Below are positions 8,107 to 15,774 of a DNA stretch of 24,167 bases, one piece after another. The translations under genes and the position numbers were made by a program. The notes beneath the pieces are model-generated. The model was not told where the DNA came from. It did not search any database and saw nothing but the letters and a program-made list of their open reading frames with translations. Every line of letters starts with the position of its first letter. Position 1 is the first letter of the stretch. The stretch is from assembly GCF_000485595.1 (NCBI RefSeq), contig NW_014577956.1, positions 93,030-117,196 of the forward strand, in the 5' to 3' direction. Source of the DNA: Priapulus caudatus (taxonomy: Eukaryota; Priapulida; Priapulimorpha; Priapulimorphida; Priapulidae).

Positions 8107-11011
8107 GCAGCATCATCGTCATCATCATCATCATCAGCAGCAGCAGCAGCATCATCAGCAGCAGCAGCAGCATCATCATCGTCATCATCACCATCAGCAG
8201 CAGCATCAGCAGCAGCATCATCATCGTCCTCATCATCATCAGCAGCAGCAGCATCAGATGAAAAATCGAGTGCGCGTACACCCAAATCATCTGTTGCTGT
8301 CTGCCCCATTATTGGCAACGTGCTATTGGCGCCACACTAAAAGTCAATAACAAAAAGAAACCATTTGCTTTTAACAAATGCAATAGGCATGTACACCTAT
8401 CAGTTACTCTGTCACTACAAAATAACACTTAAGCATCAAGTCATTAACCCACCTCTATGTCATTCTTCCATTGGCGTAATTCTTTGTCGAACTCACTCGC
8501 TATCTTATCGACACATCGTCGAGCAGATGACTCCGTTTGGCAGATGCCAACGTGACTCAAGCTCGAGAAAACCTGTTTAAAAAATATTTTCAAGTTTCTG
8601 CATAAGCTGAGAGGATTTAAATTTCCTGTCGAATTTTGCAAAAGAGTTTAACATTTATCATGTTAACACTGAGAGATCAGCCCACCTTCTGCTTGCAGCC
8701 ACTCCTCCACAGCTCGACCCCAATCCATGCTGGCAGAAGTTTGTAGGCCTTTGGCTGTCTGTTAGCCAACATGATGCCAATGGATGCACCCAGCCTTGGT
8801 TTGCTTGGTGCAACAGACACGATGCGACCACTTGAACGTCTCCTCTTCTCCATCATGCCACAGTAGGTGTTGAAGATGAGTGGCATGCCAGCTTCAATTT
8901 CGCCAATAGCAGTGTTCCAGTTGAAACTATTGATGCTGGCCAAGCTTAAATTTTGGCGTAGTACTGACGGTTTTTCCCCGAATTCCTTTACCTCCGAATA
9001 AACTTGCTTCCTGAGAAACTTTGTCAATGCTGTGCGGAACGCCTGGCTTGAGCCCCACAGCACAGCAAGCATTTGTGCATAGTTTGACTTGTGCAGCATC
9101 CTACAGACACTTGCCTTATAATTACGGAACTGGAAAAAAGTTTAATAGTAGTTTTACATAATAATTTGCAGTAACACCACATCATTATTGTAACAAATTC
9201 ATATTCAATGTGCAATTAAAATAGTTATTATACTTTTTTTAAATTTGTTGTTCCACTCTTTCCTGGATTGGTGCGTTTGCCTTGCCGGGGAGTAAAAACA
9301 AGACATTGCTTGTTGACCTTGTGCGGCGTCCTTTGAGCCGGAGAGCTGGCACCTTTACATTATACATAACAATTTAAAATATTTGAAGATAACATTGAAG
9401 ATAGGATTTGATTTAAACTTTCAAGTATTATTAAATATGGGTATACTTCGTGTTTAACATTAATCACTTTTAACAATACAGCAAAGAGCACTAACTTTCT
9501 TATTTATATTAATCAATATACATCATTAAAAGTTCAATTGGCAATATTTCTATAATTCTTAAAAATCCATTTGCTGAATTGCAGATGTTTTTCCATACCT
9601 GATGCCGATGTTGGGACTGTTTGCAGCCCTTTGTACATTTTGCCCAAGATATAATGGCACTTTGGGCAGACTGCGCCAGACGTATATGTGTTGCCACTGA
9701 AATGTTCAAAAACACAGAGTACATATTTCCACTGCTTTTTTAAGCGTTATTATATAATTATTGTATTGTAATTATGTTATTACATAATTATTGCATGTGT
9801 TGTCACTGAAATGTTCAAAAACATATTTCCACTTCTTTTCTTTTTTATTCGTCATTATATAATTATTATTGTGGCCACAAAAACAATATTACACATTAGT
9901 ATCATCGCCAGAGTGATTATAGGAAATCCTGCGAGCTGATTGGTCGAGACCTAGGTGATTATTTTTCGATAATCACCTCTAGGGTTTACATTGTAGTGGC
10001 GCCAAAAATGACGGCTAGATTTGTAAATGTTATGGAAGCCGAAATTGACAAATTTAAAGAAAATGCTGTGAAAGGAAAGGGCAATGATACTAAAACAATT
10101 ATTCACCTCAGGCTCGGTGAATCTTGTTGAATAATCCTCTCGACTTCGTCTCGGGGATTATTCAACAAGATTCACCGAGCCTTCAGCAAATAATTGTTAA
10201 ATAACATACAATAACTACTATACAGGGTTCTGCCCACAGTGGGCAGCGGTGGGCGGGTGTGCCCGGCACTCGCGGTTGCCGCCCGGCAGTATATATCTCC
10301 GCCCGGCACTAATTTTTGATATTAAAAAAAGAAAAAAGAAAAAAAGAAAAAAAGGTATGATCTATGGGCTTTTTATTGCTCAGAATGCAGGAAATTGAGT
10401 TTCAGACTATCCAAAATCACAAATTTTCTGGGGGGCATGCCCCAAAAACCCCCCTATATTAGCTTCGCGCCTACGGCGCTTGCATCGTCGCAACTGGATG
10501 CGCCCGGCACTAAAAAATCCTGGCCAGAACCCTGACTATACAATGTATTGAACACATATAGCTTTAAAATTTATTAAAATAACAAATATAATAAATTAAT
10601 ATAACAGAATTTTATTATTATTTAATTTTAAATAATAATTTATATTGTAATTAAATAATTTTATTTTATTAAATATTATTTATTAATTTAATAGTTTTTC
10701 TCAAACTAGACATTACCGCCGTTGTCTAATTTTTCCTAGTAATCACTCTAGTAGTTCTACAGTTAACAGCAACAATACTGCACATGATACTATCAAACAA
10801 TATAGTATAGTATTGAAGTGACTGAAGACATAACTTGCAATAAAAATATTTACCTTAACCCATCTCCCTGTTCAATCTGCAAAGCATCAGAGACGGTCGC
10901 TTTCTGACCAATAAGCTTGCAATTGATGCCATAGCCATAATATCCTTCCGATGCTCCACCTTTTTTCTTTCTTATTGAAGCAGCACATCTTACACACTTT
11001 CTTGTAGCCAT
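1948..11011 (-). CDS. PHD-finger / DUF6589-like transposase-type protein, 16 exons, 1044 aa
   Basis: Exons in transcript order: 11011-10854, 9696-9599, 9352-9234, 9129-8686, 8572-8453, 8336-8006, 7924-7795, 7739-7472, 7344-7007, 6894-6714, 6594-6486, 6345-5992, 5543-5412, 2574-2414, 2244-2147, 2041-1948. Every intron is GT-AG, phases agree at each join, and the sum is 3135 nt (1044 codons plus TAA). Residues ~6-66: CVRC and CPKC, a likely zinc site. Residues 126-729: the DUF6589-type region, with candidate acidic catalytic residues D432 (CWDNIKP), D599 (HADALTVER) and E632 (PQEFHKRG). Residues 341-404: a pure Asp/Ala tract. Residues 761-808: C4HC3 PHD finger (C761, C763, C774, C779, H786, C789, C805, C808). 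The rest holds WNRT and GSYTDAQIQRC blocks typical of invertebrate family members. Family identity is from memory; a domesticated host gene or an active Academ-like transposase are both possible. ATG 11009-11011 is chosen because it directly precedes the CVRC motif. Confidence 0.85.
2718..2760. repeat. perfect 15-bp hairpin in intron 13
   Basis: GTGGAGACGTGCGCC (2718-2732) and its exact reverse complement (2746-2760) flank a 13-base loop; weaker pairing continues outward through CGCTGTC / AGCGGTC. It sits in a GC-rich island (about 2630-2780) inside an AT-rich intron and looks like the end of a foldback MITE. Confidence 0.65.
2803..3210 (+). pseudogene. AT-rich LINE reverse-transcriptase remnant, upstream part
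   Basis: A frame from 2803 to TGA 3058-3060 is markedly AT-rich (many AAA, ATA, TTA codons), unlike neighbouring genes. Segments such as SCSRLAESKRLEFNPKQIQW, VIKKCTKYSNPGDL and GGYNDMM resemble the C-terminal half of LINE reverse transcriptases. After shifts, HTIEARVKLYECSLTLLP and ETCTNL follow up to 3214. The downstream part resumes at 4162 after an inserted element. It lies in intron 13, antisense to the host gene. The clade is uncertain. Confidence 0.55.
3215..4157. mobile_element. 943-bp TTAA-flanked non-autonomous DNA transposon (piggyBac-type)
   Basis: Ends are inverted: ACTGTCTACGTCACG starts the left end and AGTGTCTACGTCACG the right end (read inward), identical for ~21 bases except position 2. 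TTAA stands on both sides (3211-3214 and 4158-4161), the piggyBac target signature. Removing the element with one TTAA joins the flanks in frame as TNLTKEEVKMLEDFQNECLR, a normal LINE sequence, so the insertion is exact. No transposase frame was seen inside. Confidence 0.85.
4162..4275 (+). pseudogene. AT-rich LINE remnant, downstream part
   Basis: Continues the frame interrupted at 3214: TKEEVKMLEDFQNECLRKI, the familiar C-terminal block of LINE reverse transcriptases. The frame then decays in A-rich sequence by about 4270. This remnant dates the TTAA element as younger than the LINE. Confidence 0.6.
4276..5411. other. rest of intron 13, no supported gene
   Basis: Two ~100-codon open frames overlap on opposite strands near 4811-5186 but neither shows a known motif. 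A near-ideal Kozak context (CCACCATGG) at 4739-4747 opens a frame of only about 20 codons. Near 4639-4671 GATGCGAACGCTC is repeated in tandem. GC-rich palindromic stretches (CGAGCGCTCG near 4700, CTCGCGCGCTGCGCG near 4952) suggest further MITE debris. Confidence 0.4.
5623..5642. repeat. (TG)10 microsatellite
   Basis: Ten uninterrupted TG units in intron 12 of the DUF6589-like gene, a simple dinucleotide repeat. Confidence 0.9.
5992..6594 (-). other. PHD-finger exon pair of the DUF6589-like gene
   Basis: Exon 11 (6594-6486) ends in FCVCMED split by a phase-1 intron, and exon 12 (6345-5992) supplies the remaining ligands CDNSEC, WFHLGC and FCCDNC. Spacing C-x-C-x10-C-x4-C-x6-H-x2-C-x15-C-x2-C fits a zinc-binding PHD finger, a domain that reads histone H3 tails. 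The aromatic Trp two residues before the His (WFH) is typical. The block after it (VLWRGLLDRAGR, MPDFWNNKHYKYLIIGHRLL) also occurs in this invertebrate family. Confidence 0.8.
7007..7924 (-). other. putative catalytic core exons of the DUF6589-like gene
   Basis: Exons 7-9 carry three blocks conserved in DUF6589-like proteins as I remember them: F-x-WDN-I near residue 432, a HIPHRYSAEM-type block near 540, and CHADALTVER (D599) followed by QEFH (E632). In the family these read roughly as GDN, GDQLT and EDWH, so the order D, D, E could form a DDE-type active site. Assignment of the catalytic triad is inference; a structure model or family alignment is needed. Confidence 0.55.
8064..8257 (-). 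repeat. coding GAT/GCT trinucleotide tract (Asp/Ala)
   Basis: Blocks of ATC and AGC triplets on the + strand read as GAT (Asp) and GCT (Ala) in exon 6 on the - strand. They give a ~64-residue tract of only Asp and Ala, with one Glu and one Gly, between the helical N-terminal half and the first candidate catalytic Asp. Triplet arrays are length-unstable, yet the reading frame is kept through the whole exon. Confidence 0.9.
9953..9978. repeat. 10-bp hairpin in intron 1
   Basis: AGGTGATTAT and ATAATCACCT pair perfectly around a 6-base loop. It lies 130 bases from a longer hairpin of similar composition (10111-10181), so both may be parts of one foldback element. Confidence 0.55.
10111..10181. 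repeat. perfect 27-bp inverted repeat with 17-base loop
   Basis: 10111-10137 and 10155-10181 are exact reverse complements (stem begins GGCTCGGTGAATC). Outside the stem CAATTATT and AATAATTG also pair loosely. It is in intron 1 of the DUF6589-like gene. A foldback MITE is likeliest; the transcript of either strand would form a 27-bp hairpin. Confidence 0.8.
10223..10534. mobile_element. 312-bp hAT-like MITE
   Basis: Ends CAGGGTTCTG and CAGAACCCTG are inverted, and ACTATAC occurs on both sides of the element (at the left end and after CTG at the right), compatible with a ~7-8 bp target duplication as in hAT elements. Inside, GCCCGGCA(C/G)T occurs four times, and GGGGGGCATGCCCC is a GC-rich palindromic core. 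No coding capacity. Confidence 0.65.
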
Positions 11012-11054
11012 TCTTGAAAAACGCGCAGTGAGGTGCTAAAAGCGGGAAAAGAGG

Positions 11055-11061
11055 ATTTATA
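11055..11061 (-). promoter_or_regulatory. candidate TATA box of the DUF6589-like gene
   Basis: On the - strand the sequence reads CATATAAATCC, with TATAAAT 44 bases upstream of the chosen ATG (11009-11011). A start ~30 bases downstream would leave a ~15-base leader. Position and strand fit, but the motif is short. Confidence 0.35.
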
Positions 11062-11275
11062 TGCTCTGGTATCGGCTGCAACCGCGTGCAACCTGCCCAA
11101 CCCTCCACTTGGAAATACATTGTGCCCGCTCACTAGTGCCGGACCCGCGCTAGCCACAGGCACTTAGAGCGTTTCAATAAAATATAATGCTAAATAAATA
11201 CGAAATCTATTTACTACCAGTCTTAATGTTTCTATACTCTCTTTCACCTATTATTGCAGATAATTTCCTCTAAAG

Positions 11276-11530
11276 CTGGGGGCACACGAGCGTATTTTTT
11301 CGCCCGATCGCGACGATTAAAATCGCCAGCGAATTTATACGCCCGATCACGAAGGGGCACACGTAGTGAATTTGAGAGCGTACGCGTACGCCAGTCGACG
11401 GAATCACATGATCACATGATGCATCACATGATATCAACAACACGTCCGATTGGTTTAAAAAATTCGATCGCTCGACAAAATACGCCGGACACAGGCACAC
11501 GAGCGAATTTGCCAGTAAATACAGGGTGAA
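11276..11530. repeat. MITE debris with GGCACACGAGCG motifs
   Basis: GGCACACGAGCG appears at about 11282 and 11504, with a variant near 11354, alongside CGATTAAAATCGCC and GCGTACGCGTACGC palindromes. Related motifs (CGATTAAATCGCC) occur at 13245 inside the duplicated block. This style is common at ends of Harbinger/ISL2EU-type MITEs; no clean pair of ends is visible. Confidence 0.45.
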
Positions 11531-11544
11531 AAACTGATAATTGG

Positions 11545-11610
11545 AGGCACTGGTCCAGCAGGACCAGTGCCTCTGAGGAAGCACTGGTCCTGGTCAGTAG
11601 GCACTGGTCC
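11545..11610. repeat. GCACTGGTCC hairpin and repeats
   Basis: AGGCACTGGTCC (11545-11556) and GGACCAGTGCCT (11561-11572) form a perfect 12-bp hairpin with a 4-base loop. Two more copies of GCACTGGTCC follow at 11581 and 11601. It is a small palindromic repeat of unknown origin. Confidence 0.7.
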
Positions 11611-12696
11611 AGGATTTCTGTCATAGCAAAGTGAATGACTCGGATGTGGGGACGTTTTTATAGGGGGGGGGGTGGTGCAATTTGGTGATGTGCATTCTAA
11701 GGTATTCTTAAACATTATATTTTTTACACGTTTCGATACACTGATGCGTAGTAAATCGGAACAAGTCCGCAAGTCGATTTCAAAGATCAGCGGTCTCTGA
11801 AGACCGGCCATTATTCCTATTATCATCAAAATTATCATATTTTATTACGCGATCGCTGATTCAGTGATTGGTCGGGGATGCCGAGTATTATCGAATTAGC
11901 AGAGGTTTAACAGCATGACCTAGAAAATCGAACACAACAAACATGGAGAGTTTGTGTACTTCGCATGGACTTTAGGCTTCGGAATTTGACTATTTTGAGT
12001 TTATATTTGATTAAATTCAACATTCATTTCATTAGAATAATGTAGAAGGCTAGTAGAAAATAACAAAATAATAAGTTTGGTAAATTTTTCATTTCCTGTG
12101 TGGCAGCCTAAAAATTACTTTTTTTTACGGGAGCTATTTTAGGCTTGGCCAGCGCTACTTTTTCATAGCATGATTTTGTTAAAATTTTCATAATTTTGAT
12201 GCACTGACTCTAATATTATTCATCAGCATTCAGCACTCAGCACCAGTATTAACCCAACCAGGCTGTGTGACTAACGTCAATATCAAAAATACTAACCCTA
12301 GCAATACCGTTTCTTGGTGCTACACCGGGTGTGTAACATCAGTGTTAAGAAATCGTCAACAAATTACATTTGATCACATTTTTTTTAATCTCATTTCACT
12401 CGACTAAGAAACCAATCCCATTCTTATTCAATTTCATTCACACAGACAGATATGCACTACACAGTACACATAGTCAGGTAACATGACAAAGACAGGAAAT
12501 CAAGAATTATAATCATGGTAATGATGGTATGGTTATTTTCAAGTTTCTTTTTTTTTACTTCATTTCCTTTTCTTTTCAACTTTCTTTTACATCGGACTGA
12601 GCAAGTTCAGAACTTCAGAGCGTGTTTTTAGTTACTTTGAGTATGTTAAAAAAACTTGTACTGAATCTCTAGGAATGCGCGGGAGTTCTGGGCAAG
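11611..12696. other. intergenic, no gene seen
   Basis: AT-rich, no frame with recognisable content. It holds a G9 run near 11663 and a 24-base relic (12260-12283) identical to the arm of the foldback MITE at 1321-1460. Confidence 0.5.
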
Positions 12697-12782
12697 GTTT
12701 TACTTTCGTTTTTCTCCTCCCCAGTCAGGGTACCCCATGCATAGATCAATGCTGCGCCACATCCGCAAAAGTTACAAGTGCC

Positions 12783-12820
12783 TAGAATCTAGAATATACT
12801 TCTAGAATATTGCTTCTAGA
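12783..12820. promoter_or_regulatory. TTCTAGAA cluster (heat-shock-element-like)
   Basis: TCTAGAAT, CTTCTAGAAT and CTTCTAGAT are clustered within 38 bases. The TTCnnGAA core matches a heat-shock factor dimer site, though a canonical three-unit array is incomplete. Retained in copy 2 (about 21178-21216). Function unproven; it may be only an AT-rich palindrome cluster. Confidence 0.3.
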
Positions 12821-13122
12821 TATCTAACTGAATAAAAATAGTCCACAATAGTCAAATGAGTCTGCATTAAGAAAAGTGACGAATTTAGTTAACAGGCGTG
12901 GCGTGTCAGGTGTCACTGTCGTGCCCTCACTCCCCAACGATAACCCCTGCGATATAAAAACTTATTGTTATGTGGGCATAAAAACTCTGGGCTGCCGGCG
13001 ATGTAGCAATCGATTTCTTAGACTGTCGCGAGTTTTTATACGTGTGGCGAATCATGTGTTATGCCTTGAGTGTGCGGCGATTATCTAGTCGCCCCGCCGG
13101 ACCAGCTGACAACGAGCAAGCA

Positions 13123-13165
13123 GTCGCCCAGTCAATTCTCTAATCGCCACTGGCGACTGGGCGAC
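13123..13165. repeat. GTCGCCCAGTC hairpin
   Basis: GTCGCCCAGTC (13123-13133) and GACTGGGCGAC (13155-13165) pair perfectly, with an inner TCGCCACTGGCGA palindrome. Retained in copy 2. Probably subterminal sequence of a MITE. Confidence 0.6.
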
Positions 13166-13491
13166 CGCTAGTTTCTCACGCTGAAATAATCGCCGGCGCA
13201 AATAATCGGTCCAAAATATCTACATTTTGATACGGGCAATTCGTACGGCGATTAAATCGCCTCGACTGAACGGGCACATGCGGCAATTTTTCGAGCGATT
13301 TTAAAATTCTACAACATACCTTGATTTACTGACTGATTTCAGTGACTTATTGTAATTTGTGATCATCATTTAACTGTCTATCGTGTCTATAGCTTTTTAA
13401 GCTCATTTAACGCAATTTTTATTGAGGTTTACACATTAAATTATTGATGGCTACAAAATTTCTTTTTATTACAGGCAATGATTTCTTTCTA

Positions 13492-13660
13492 AAAATTAAT
13501 TCAAGGACATTTTCATGAAATTCAAGGACATTCATATTCACATTTCATGAAATTCAAGGACTTTTCAAGCACAAAATCAAGGACTTTTCAAGCACAAAAT
13601 CAACATTACTAAATTCAAGTACTTTTCAAGGACTCCCCTCAAATTCAAGGACTGTACGAA
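13492..13660 (-). repeat. hAT-type terminal array (CAAGGACTTTTCAAGCAC units)
   Basis: ATTCAAGGACATTTTCATGA and CAAGGACTTTTCAAGCACAA units are repeated and end in CAAGGACTGTACGAACCATG. Read on the - strand this starts GGTTCGTACAGTCCTTG, an end style I associate with hAT transposons of aquatic animals. Only one end is seen, so the element is truncated or its other end is degraded. The copy at 21887-22126 has more units. Confidence 0.5.
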
Positions 13661-14181
13661 CCATGTTCTCCACTCCCCACGGTCTCTCTCTCTCTTTTCT
13701 CCCACTCCCACGTCTCTCTCTCTATCTCTCTCTCTCGCTCGCTCTCGCGCTGCATGTCAAAAATGCGACCGCGTGGTATGCCGCGCGCTGCGCAAAAACT
13801 CCTATCTCTCGCTCGCTCTCTCTCCCACTCCCACGGCCGCTAAGTGTAAAAAACTCGCACCGAGCTGCGAGTCAGGCGTCAGCCAGGCGCGCGCGCGTGC
13901 GGTGTTCGTAAAACATATGTGATTGACATCACGCTTTGCTCGGCAACGGACGGCACGTGATCGCCTAGCGGATAATGAGCGAGCGCGGGGTCGCTGATTG
14001 ACAGCATTTCTTGGGTTTCTTGTAGGAGCCACTACGCGTTACCTGTGAGGCGCGCCACCCCCCAAAAATTATTTAGGGGCGTTGGAGATGGCTCTAGCCG
14101 TCGATCGCGAAATTTCGGTTGGATTGTGCCCCGTTTTCGCCAGAGTTCGTTTTTCAGACCCCTGTTAACATATCTGTCTAA
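13661..14181. other. CT-rich and unassigned non-coding stretch
   Basis: From 13669 to about 13840 are CTCTCT runs and CCCACTCCCACGG blocks; one ~55-base unit (13794-13850) is single here but tandemly doubled in copy 2 (22261-22372). From 13850 to 14181 there is GC-rich sequence with no credible gene: frames there are short and low-complexity. Confidence 0.5.
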
Positions 14182-14822
14182 TAGCGCGTTCACACGTAGC
14201 AAAATCCACGGTTCGTACACGTATGAAACATTTTCGTACGTACTCGCGATAAATTTCCCTCGTCTGAACGACCACGTATAGCTATACTCAGTTCGAAACG
14301 CGTATCACTATCCTGACAAAATGAGTGCGTTTCCTATATACGTACTTCGTATAGCTGTACGCGTATAGCGGACGTGTGAACGACCGGCTATAGCTATACG
14401 CGTATACGCGTCACGCTTTGTGGGCGGAGCAACGTACATGACCTGACTTTCATCTGCTTCCGGTACCCATGTCCACGTGTTCGCTTCGAAGTGTTGTCGT
14501 GATTTGATATTTTGCATTACTTCGTAATATTTCTCGAAAATGCCTGACCGAGGAGCTACTTGGAGTGATGTAGAGGTTAAGTGCGCTATTGAGATTTGGG
14601 GAAGTGAGGAAATACAGCGACAACTGCATGGTATGATACGCAATAAAGTTGTCTTCGAAGTTATTGCAAGAAAGCTACAAGATATTGGCTTTGAGGTCAG
14701 GTCAGGAGATGGGTCAACAAAACAGTATGCGCAGATTACGAAATATGAGCTCACTGCGCTTACTACTTGCGCCAGCTATAACGCGACGTACGTACATTCC
14801 AAAACTACGTGTGAACGCTGTT
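14182..14822. mobile_element. 641-bp PIF/Harbinger-like element carrying a Myb/SANT gene start
   Basis: Left end (TAGCGCGTTCACACGTAG) and right end (inverted, AACAGCGTTCACACGTAG) share GCGTTCACACGTAG-type termini. TAA flanks both sides (14179-14181, 14823-14825), as expected of the 3-bp PIF/Harbinger target. CGTATAGCTATACG-type palindromes fill the left subterminal region. A truncated Myb-like coding start lies inside. The transposase gene is missing, so the element is non-autonomous. Confidence 0.65.
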
Positions 14823-14884
14823 TAACTCAAGGTCACGCTATACGCGTATCGTACGGAGTCCGTAAGATACGCGTTCGAAACTAG
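14540..14884 (+). pseudogene. Myb/SANT-like DNA-binding protein, N-terminal part
   Basis: Starts MPDRGATWSDVEVKCAIEIW, then GSEEIQRQL, RNKVVFEVIARKLQDIGF. The conserved Trp pair and spacing (W..E.K..I.IWG.EEIQ.QL....RNK.V.E.IA..L...G) fit the Myb_DNA-bind_4/trihelix type found next to Harbinger transposases, where it binds DNA and aids the transposase. The helix-3 part (W-x-Q-C) is missing, and the frame runs on past the element's right end at 14822 to TAG 14882-14884, so only about the first 65 residues are genuine. Confidence 0.65.
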
Positions 14885-15118
14885 GTTTTACGGTACGTCA
14901 GGGTTAGACACTAACCCACGTCCGACCGACCTAGTCGGGTAAATGCTTGTCCGGTCGCATACACCAGAGTGGCTAGTAGCCCGACTGGGTCGTGTTAGAA
15001 TTAGAATCGGCGACGGCGCGCGATACCAGTCTAGCAGACGCTGTCAGGCAAAACAATAACGATTATAAACGTGGCTTGTGTCACAACACATGTTGTTGTA
15101 AACAAACACCTGAGCGTT

Positions 15119-15678
15119 TGTTACTTCGACGCCACCTGGTGTGAACTATAGGTTTGCGTATATAAGGCACTGCCATGTGGCAGGGTTAGCACTCGTTCAC
15201 ATGTCTCAAAAGGACGACCGCTACGTGGCAGCACTAGTCTTAGCATTAGCGTTTCGTTCTGGCGTAGCATCACTTCCTGAGTCGGAGTAACCAATGTGCC
15301 TAACCCTAACCCTAACCCTAACCCTAACCATAACCCTAACCTATTATATTGATATAATATTATATTTATATGATGTAAATGAACATTGGTTTTATTGGGA
15401 TACATGGTTCTCTATCCTTGAACGCGAAACGCCTATGAACTGAACTATGGCGAAGGAACTGGTGCTACGCTGGAGCGAGAGGTGGACTAGTGGCGAAGTG
15501 ACTAGTGCTGCCACGTAGCGTCGTCCTTTTGAGACATGTGAACGAGTGCTAACCATGTGGCAGTAGGCCTCTTCTTACTTCGTGGCGTGCTTAGAACCTG
15601 TATCCCACCAGGTGCTCGATAATAAAGCATGGTGTTCTAACATAACTCTAATACAGTACGTGTATCAGTATTGTAACA
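15119..15678 (+). repeat. Ty3/Gypsy 5' LTR (560 bp)
   Basis: Begins TGTTAC and ends GTAACA (perfect inverted termini), one base before the primer-binding site. TATATAA at 15159-15165 and AATAAA at 15621-15626 give promoter and poly(A) signals in the right order. Inside, arms 15184-15239 and 15500-15554 are inverted copies of each other around a 260-base centre that holds telomere-like repeats. Confidence 0.8.
15299..15342. repeat. interstitial telomere-like (CCCTAA)n tract
   Basis: About seven tandem CCCTAA units (TTAGGG on the - strand) with one CCATAA variant. They lie in the loop between the inverted arms of the LTR. TTAGGG is the usual telomere unit of most animals other than arthropods and nematodes. 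Confidence 0.9.
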
Positions 15679-15679
15679 T

Positions 15680-15694
15680 TGGTGTCAGAAGTGG
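15680..15694 (+). other. primer-binding site, tRNA-Leu type
   Basis: TGGTGTCAGAAGTGG follows the LTR after one spacer base. It is complementary to the 3' end of animal tRNA-Leu (…CCACTTCTGACACCA), a primer often used by metazoan Gypsy elements. Confidence 0.8.
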
Positions 15695-15774
15695 ACGTGT
15701 GTGTGCCTCAAGAATAGCTGAAAGGAAGCTGTGTTAGTGCTACTCTGATTTCAACAAGCTACAGCAAGGCAAAC

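Larger units (their letters stand above)
12697..15678. repeat. duplicated ~3-kb block, copy 1
   Basis: The block matches 21090-24161 in direct orientation from GTTTTACTTTCG through the end of the Gypsy LTR, offset ~8.39 kb. Mismatches are almost all one-base gains or losses, and two internal tandem arrays differ in unit number. The left boundary is sharp: the preceding bases are unrelated (ACTTGAGA in copy 2). The shared part contains sequence upstream of the LTR as well as the LTR, so it is not simply a long LTR. Confidence 0.9.

Noticed and set aside
8021-8290. Met/Leu-rich 89-codon frame as a membrane protein
   Set aside because: It is an out-of-frame reading of the GAT/GCT triplet tract in exon 6; the Asp/Ala frame is the one that joins the flanking exons.
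11276-11530. Complete MITE with inverted ends
   Set aside because: The GGCACACGAGCG copies are all in the same orientation and no inverted partner or target duplication was seen.
13123-13165. CRISPR array or tRNA
   Set aside because: The hairpin is single, there are no spaced identical repeats, and it does not fold into a cloverleaf.
15299-15342. True chromosome end or telomere
   Set aside because: The tract is only ~44 bases, imperfect, and internal to an LTR with coding sequence on both sides; its duplicate shows the same context.
12697-15678. The whole 3-kb repeat as a giant LTR
   Set aside because: Its left edge starts GTTTTAC, with no TG terminus and no polypurine tract before copy 2, while a clear TGTTAC…GTAACA LTR of 560 bp fits inside it.
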